DNA of 64,000 nt from contig NZ_FNWQ01000003.1 of assembly GCF_900108365.1 (NCBI RefSeq), positions 186,001 through 250,000 of the forward strand. Direction: 5' to 3'. Origin of the DNA: Chryseobacterium culicis. Its GTDB lineage: Bacteria > Bacteroidota > Bacteroidia > Flavobacteriales > Weeksellaceae. This document shows positions 59,443 through 64,000 of this stretch, piece by piece. The position numbers were made by a program, and so were the translations under genes. The first letter of the stretch is position 1, and every line of letters starts with the position of its first letter. The notes under the pieces were generated by a model. It searched no databases. It was not told the origin of the DNA and saw nothing but the letters and a program-made list of their open reading frames with translations.

Positions 59443-60054
59443 ATGACTAAACTTTTACTAACTTTAAGCTTTATCATTGTAAGCTGCTGGGCTGAAGCCC
59501 AGGCTGTCACTGACAAAGCGCTATCACAAAGTGTCTTGCAGCTCAACAGCTCCAGGACAGCCAATGATTACGACAGTCTTTTCAATAAATTTTCAGCAGC
59601 AAAAACTACTGAAACATGGCAGGCTAACTATTATGCTGCTGTTGCTTTATACCTTAAAAATGAAACCCTGCTAAATAAAGCTTCAGGAGCAAGCCTTATA
59701 GACGATAACGCTTTAGCAAGAAAAATAGCAACCGGAATATGGACGATACAAAAAGAGAATGCAGAGGTGAACCTTTTATTAGGTTTATTGCATTTTCAGA
59801 AAATGCAGATTGAAGGATCTCAAAGCAATCAGCTGGATCAGAACGTTATTACCCAAAGTGTAGCGAAGGCTGAAGCCAACTCTGCCAATAATCCGAGACT
59901 GGCTGTTCTTCAGGCAAAAATTAAAGAAAAATCAGGAGATAAATCCAATGCTGACATTTTATACCGTAAAGCTTTACGTGAGTTTTCTAACCAAAATTCT
60001 TCAGACAGTAAGTCTCCTTCATGGGGAAAACAATTGGTACCCAATATCCAATAA
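59443..60054 (+). CDS. Secreted helical-repeat (TPR-like) protein
   Basis: 203 residues from ATG 59443; the frame extends to a TTG at 59425 that lies beside the promoter element. Signal peptide LLLTLSFIIVSCWAEAQA. The mature part is helical, with alternating Ala/Leu patterns such as WQANYYAAVALYLKNETLL, AEVNLLLGLLHFQKMQ and PRLAVLQAKIKEKSGDKSNA that resemble tetratricopeptide-type repeats, although the exact consensus is weak. It lies 20 bases before a secreted protein with a T9SS sorting domain, so it may act with it as a periplasmic partner. Confidence 0.75.
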   Translation: MTKLLLTLSFIIVSCWAEAQAVTDKALSQSVLQLNSSRTANDYDSLFNKFSAAKTTETWQANYYAAVALYLKNETLLNKASGASLIDDNALARKIATGIWTIQKENAEVNLLLGLLHFQKMQIEGSQSNQLDQNVITQSVAKAEANSANNPRLAVLQAKIKEKSGDKSNADILYRKALREFSNQNSSDSKSPSWGKQLVPNIQ

Positions 60055-60074
60055 TCTGGAAATAAAAAATTAAA

Positions 60075-62180
60075 ATGATCAACATGAAAAAATATCTACT
60101 CGTTTTTCTATTTTTCTTAGCTCAAGTGGCTTTTGGACAGCAAGACTGTACTTCTGCCATCCCGATATGCAGCGATGCAGCTATTTCTCTTACGCCTAAC
60201 GGATGGGGAAATGTGAAAGAAGGCCAGGTAGGATGTCTGGGTCCTAATGGTGAGAGTAACTCGATATGGCTTACTTTCAGTATAGAAACTGCAGGAACAC
60301 TTACTTTTTTAGTGACTCCTACAGGTCCTACCGCAGTAGGAATTGACTATGATTTTGCGTTATATGGCCCTAACTTTAACTGCGCCAATACGACAGCGAC
60401 TCCGTTAAGATGTTCTTATGCCGGCGTAAATGCAAGTATCATCAACCCTACCGGTCTTAATATGACCTCTACCGATACCACAGAAGGCGGTGGTGGAGAT
60501 GGCTATGTAAAATACATTGATGTATTACCGGGACAGGTATATCACCTGCTTTTAAATAACTATTCGCCGCTGGTTGCCCCATTTACTTTAACTTTTGGAG
60601 GAACAGCTAAGCTTCTTACTCCATTTGACAATAATTCAGCGCAGATTTATCAGCCACACCCCTTTTTACAGCCTGGCCCTACCCAAAACGGGGAAGTGCC
60701 TGTTTGCGGTAAAATTGTAAACTATGATTTTTCTACATTTTCTGCACAGATTTTAAATGCCAATCCTAATTTCATCGTAAAATATTACGCTTCGGCAACG
60801 GATGCATTAGATGATAACAATCCTATTACTGCACCTACCAATATTAATGTAGCTAATACTTATACATATGCAATAAGCTACGTTGATCCCAACAGCCCAA
60901 CGAGCTTTTTAAATCAGTGTAGAGATTTTGGACAGATCAAATTCCTTGATAAGTCTTTTACCTTAAATCCTGCCACCCTTACTTCCTGTAGTAACAACGG
61001 CTCTGGAACAGCAACGTACGATCTGTCTACTGCAACTGTAGGAGCTGCTCCTAATCATATATTAAAGTATTATCCTTCTATGTATGATCTTACCAATGGA
61101 ACCAATGAGATTACCAATCCTTACGTATTTGTTTCTGCAGAAGGTTCAGTTTTTGTAAAGGCAATCAACGAATTCGGATGTACAGCATCTGCTGAAATTA
61201 CCCTTAAGTTCTATCCTTTGGTGACCGCAACAGATGCGTCTATCAGATCTTGTTTCATAGAATCAAACCCATCTACAGCTTTGTTTAATCTTGCCAACGC
61301 TCCTGTTACAAGTCCTACGGGAACTACAACCAAAAGATATTTCCCATCACTTACAGATGCAATAGATGCCACAAACGAGATATTAACAGTTAATAATTAT
61401 ATTGCTCCCAATGGATTTGTATATGTTAGAGTATCAGATACCCGCGGATGCTATACGGTGGCAAAAATTACCCTAACGGTAATTGCCCCTGTAACCTCAA
61501 GTGTTCTGAAAGATAAGATCATTTGTATGGAAGATACCACAACTCTTGATGCAGGTCCCGGATTCAGCAGTTATGAGTGGAGCACGGGAGCAACTACGCA
61601 ATCCATTAAAAATGTGGGAGTAGGTAATTATTGGGTGAAATTAAAAACGGGAGAATGTATCACGACTCAAAAAGTAACAGTGTATCCTTCTGAACAGCCC
61701 GTGGTAACAGGCGTTGATGTTTCCAACACCACTTTAACGATCAATGTAATAGGAGGAACACCAGATTACCAGTATTCTATGGATAAAATTCTGTGGCAGA
61801 CCTCTAATACATTCTCGAATATCGCAAGAGGAACTTACAAAGTATATGTAAAAGATGCTTATGATTGTGATCCTATTGAAGTAACGGTAGTGGTTCCTAA
61901 CCTTATCAATATGATTACTCCAAATGGTGATGGTGTGAATGATGTGGTGGATTATTCTGCCATAGCAGACAAACAGAACCTTGTATTGAGTATCTTTGAC
62001 AGATACGGAACAAAAATCCACCAGGGAGATAAATCCAACGGATACAAATGGGACGGAACTATTGCAGGAAAAAAAATACCAACTGGTACCTACTGGTATT
62101 CTGTAACATGGAATGAGAATGACAAGAAAAATACTCCTTTCAAGTTTTCAGGATGGATTGTTGTAAAAAACAGAGAATAA
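60075..62180 (+). CDS. Large secreted protein with T9SS type B (gliding-type) sorting domain
   Basis: 701 residues (ATG 60084 is a possible start three codons later). Signal peptide YLLVFLFFLAQVAFGQ, then a Cys-containing start (QDCTSAIPICSD) and a long beta-rich region with repeated units (SCSNNGSGTATYDLS, KYYPSMYDLTNGTNEI and similar). The C-terminal about 85 residues (NMITPNGDGVNDV, FDRYGTKIHQGDKSNGYKWDGT, IPTGTYWYSVTW, GWIVVKNRE) are a textbook gliding-motility-associated CHU_C/T9SS type B sorting domain, which takes proteins across the outer membrane. It may be an adhesin. A paralogue follows after a terminator. Confidence 0.9.
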   Translation: MINMKKYLLVFLFFLAQVAFGQQDCTSAIPICSDAAISLTPNGWGNVKEGQVGCLGPNGESNSIWLTFSIETAGTLTFLVTPTGPTAVGIDYDFALYGPNFNCANTTATPLRCSYAGVNASIINPTGLNMTSTDTTEGGGGDGYVKYIDVLPGQVYHLLLNNYSPLVAPFTLTFGGTAKLLTPFDNNSAQIYQPHPFLQPGPTQNGEVPVCGKIVNYDFSTFSAQILNANPNFIVKYYASATDALDDNNPITAPTNINVANTYTYAISYVDPNSPTSFLNQCRDFGQIKFLDKSFTLNPATLTSCSNNGSGTATYDLSTATVGAAPNHILKYYPSMYDLTNGTNEITNPYVFVSAEGSVFVKAINEFGCTASAEITLKFYPLVTATDASIRSCFIESNPSTALFNLANAPVTSPTGTTTKRYFPSLTDAIDATNEILTVNNYIAPNGFVYVRVSDTRGCYTVAKITLTVIAPVTSSVLKDKIICMEDTTTLDAGPGFSSYEWSTGATTQSIKNVGVGNYWVKLKTGECITTQKVTVYPSEQPVVTGVDVSNTTLTINVIGGTPDYQYSMDKILWQTSNTFSNIARGTYKVYVKDAYDCDPIEVTVVVPNLINMITPNGDGVNDVVDYSAIADKQNLVLSIFDRYGTKIHQGDKSNGYKWDGTIAGKKIPTGTYWYSVTWNENDKKNTPFKFSGWIVVKNRE

Positions 62181-62192
62181 TCATCATATGAT

Positions 62193-62224
62193 AAGAGAAA
62201 GCCGCTTTGGCGGCTTTCTCTTTT
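62193..62224 (+). terminator. Intrinsic terminator between the two secreted-protein genes
   Basis: AGAGAAAGCCGC pairs with GCGGCTTTCTCT around a TTTG loop, followed by T, 13 bases after the stop. Confidence 0.9.
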
Positions 62225-62282
62225 ACAAATTACAGAAAAAAAAATTATTGATTTCAGTTTGGTTTAACAAAAACTTTTAACA

Positions 62283-64000
62283 ATGAAAAAAATACTACTT
62301 CTTTTTATTTTACTGATAACACAATTGGCTTACGCACAGTCAGACTGTGTCACAGCCATTCCTATTTGTGGTAACTCTGACATTTCTTACACCCCTTCAG
62401 GCCCAGGGAATATCATAGAAATCCTCAACCAGAACGGCGGATGTCTTAGTACCAATGAGAGATATACTGTTTGGTATACTTTCACCGTATCTACACCAGG
62501 TACGCTTGCCTTCAAAATAAAACCTAACGATCAAAGTGATGATTATGATTTTGCGGTGTATGGACCTACCTTAAACGGCTGTACATCTTTACAGAATGCG
62601 GATCATGTTTTCGTACAACCGATAAGATGTAACTACAGCGGAACTCCTGGAGACACAGGTCTGGATCTTACTCTTGCTCCGCCTGCGGTATTTCCTACCA
62701 ATCCTCCCGGCGTTACAGCCAGTATGAACAACGGTAAATGGAGCCCATATATGAATGTATTGGTAGGCCAGACTTATTATCTGGTTATTGACAACTTCAG
62801 TAGATCTACCAACGGATTTTCTTTGGAATGGTCAGGTACTGCAAGCTTAAGTTCTGCATTTAACGATCCTGTTCTTTCTCCTTATCCTTTTATTCCTCCG
62901 GGAATTCCAGGTGTTAATCCTAATGATCCAAGTCAGGTAATGGTTTGTGCACTTCCAACACAATTTGATTTTACAACACTTACCGCAGCAATCATTAATG
63001 GTAACAGCACCAACTTCAAGGTTACTTATCACAAAACAACCAACGATGCTCTTACCGGAGAAAACCCTCTTACAATTGCCACTGTAGACGGAACAACCAC
63101 CTACTATTACAGAATTGTCTATAAAGATCCCACCAACCCGAACAATCCGATCAACGGATGCTTTATAACCGGGAAATTCAAGTTTGTAAATGCAGGCATT
63201 ACAGCCAATACAGCCACTCTATATTCTTGTAATAATAATGGAGCCGGCACTGCAAAATATGATTTAACAACAGCTAATATCTTTGGCGGAACAGGCGCAA
63301 CAATCAAATATTATGCGACTACTGCCGATATGAACGCGGGCATTAACGAAATTACAGACCCTGTTAACTACATTTCTCCGGAAGCAACGATCTATGCAAA
63401 AGTAATTTCCACTTTCGGATGTATTGCAACAACAACCATCAGACTATTATTCTACCCAACGGTAGTATTAAAAGATGCAGTACTTCAAAACTGCTATATT
63501 GATAATGATGTTACCCGTTCAACATTTGATCTATCCAAAGCTGATATTGGCGTACCTGTTCCAACCCCTACGGGAACTATAATTAAATATTACACTTCCG
63601 TAGCTGATGCAAAAGCACAGACGAACCCTATTACAGCTGCATTTAACTATCTTTCAGAAAGTAAGACAGTATATGTAAGAGTGGATAATGACAAACAGTG
63701 TTATTCTATTGCCAAGATTGAGCTGGTAGTATTGCCTCCTGTGAAATCTGCGGTATTAAAAGATAAAACAATTTGCGCTGAAGGCAAAACAAGCCTGGAT
63801 GCAGGCCCGGGGTTTGTAAGCTATGAATGGAGCACCGGAGAAACAACCCAGTCTATCAACAATGTTCCAGTAGGAGTTTACTGGGTAAAACTCCAGACCG
63901 GAAAATGTTTTACGCTTCAGGAAGTACGGGTACATGCAAGCCTTCAACCTGTAGTTTCAGGAATAGAAATATCAAACAACAACATTACTGTAACGGCTAC
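62283..64000 (+). CDS. Large secreted protein, paralogue of 60075, cut by window end
   Basis: An open frame from ATG 62283 runs past the window end with no stop (572 codons seen). Signal peptide ILLLFILLITQLAYAQ, then SDCVTAIPICGNSDISY, which matches the Cys-containing start of the upstream paralogue, and the same sequence of units: LYSCNNNGAGTAKYDLTTAN, IKYYATTADMNAGINEI and SYEWSTGETTQSINNVPVG. A C-terminal T9SS type B sorting domain is expected beyond 64000 but cannot be confirmed. It begins 102 bases after the previous stop, with a terminator between them, so it may have its own promoter. Confidence 0.85.
   Translation, partial: MKKILLLFILLITQLAYAQSDCVTAIPICGNSDISYTPSGPGNIIEILNQNGGCLSTNERYTVWYTFTVSTPGTLAFKIKPNDQSDDYDFAVYGPTLNGCTSLQNADHVFVQPIRCNYSGTPGDTGLDLTLAPPAVFPTNPPGVTASMNNGKWSPYMNVLVGQTYYLVIDNFSRSTNGFSLEWSGTASLSSAFNDPVLSPYPFIPPGIPGVNPNDPSQVMVCALPTQFDFTTLTAAIINGNSTNFKVTYHKTTNDALTGENPLTIATVDGTTTYYYRIVYKDPTNPNNPINGCFITGKFKFVNAGITANTATLYSCNNNGAGTAKYDLTTANIFGGTGATIKYYATTADMNAGINEITDPVNYISPEATIYAKVISTFGCIATTTIRLLFYPTVVLKDAVLQNCYIDNDVTRSTFDLSKADIGVPVPTPTGTIIKYYTSVADAKAQTNPITAAFNYLSESKTVYVRVDNDKQCYSIAKIELVVLPPVKSAVLKDKTICAEGKTSLDAGPGFVSYEWSTGETTQSINNVPVGVYWVKLQTGKCFTLQEVRVHASLQPVVSGIEISNNNITVTA

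Noticed and set aside
1-64000. CRISPR arrays, insertion sequences, tRNA or rRNA genes, prophage or defence systems
   Set aside because: No regularly spaced repeats, no transposase or integrase motifs, no cloverleaf-like sequence and no recognised defence genes were found on reading both strands.

Overview
The window is an AT-rich chromosomal segment from a member of the Bacteroidota, most likely a Flavobacteriia species close to Chryseobacterium (Weeksellaceae). The evidence is a SusC/SusD pair, a Porin_10-type porin, two proteins of the kind carried by the type IX secretion system (one complete, with a C-terminal gliding/T9SS type B sorting domain), many small secreted or lipoprotein genes, starts without Shine-Dalgarno sequences, and promoters of the Bacteroidota type (TAnnTTTG at about -7, sometimes TTG/TTTG at about -33). 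The genus is an inference from gene content; no rRNA or tRNA gene was seen.

Layout. 1-6081 (minus): 3' part missing porin gene, then a SusC-SusD-lipoprotein uptake operon. 7009-7680: secreted protein of unknown function. 7900-12677 (minus): the translation/transcription operon rimP-nusA-infB, with a clear promoter and a terminator-like hairpin in its leader. 12891-39884: a large surface-polysaccharide locus. It makes UDP-glucuronate (Ugd) and dTDP-4-keto-6-deoxyglucose (RfbA, RfbB), and carries the ketoisomerase, aminotransferase and acyltransferase expected to turn the latter into a dTDP-3-acylamino-3,6-dideoxyhexose (Fuc3NAc or Qui3NAc type). It exports by an ABC transporter (Wzm/Wzt) and carries about ten glycosyltransferases, two WbsX-family proteins, several acyltransferases and a DUF1796 protein. 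No RmlC/RmlD and no Wzx/Wzy were recognised. A reverse-strand mini-operon (KAS III-like enzyme plus acyl carrier protein) ends in the frameshifted tail of a short-chain dehydrogenase gene.

40400-41893: phosphoethanolamine transferase behind a long, hairpin-rich leader. 42221-45636: two beta-carbonic anhydrases flanking a small exported protein and a SulP anion transporter, probably a bicarbonate supply module. 45782-50880 (minus): peptidyl-tRNA hydrolase, two related lipoproteins and three tandem paralogues of a secreted family. 51254-54622 (minus): Mfd. 54874-59139: small surface or secreted proteins, a GH3-family enzyme, a lipoprotein and an MFS transporter. 59443-64000: a secreted helical-repeat protein and two large paralogous secreted proteins, the last cut by the window end.

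One technical pattern recurs: at several genes the longest open frame begins at a TTG that lies inside a TAnnTTTG promoter element, so the downstream ATG is the better start. No CRISPR array, insertion sequence, prophage or obvious defence system was found.
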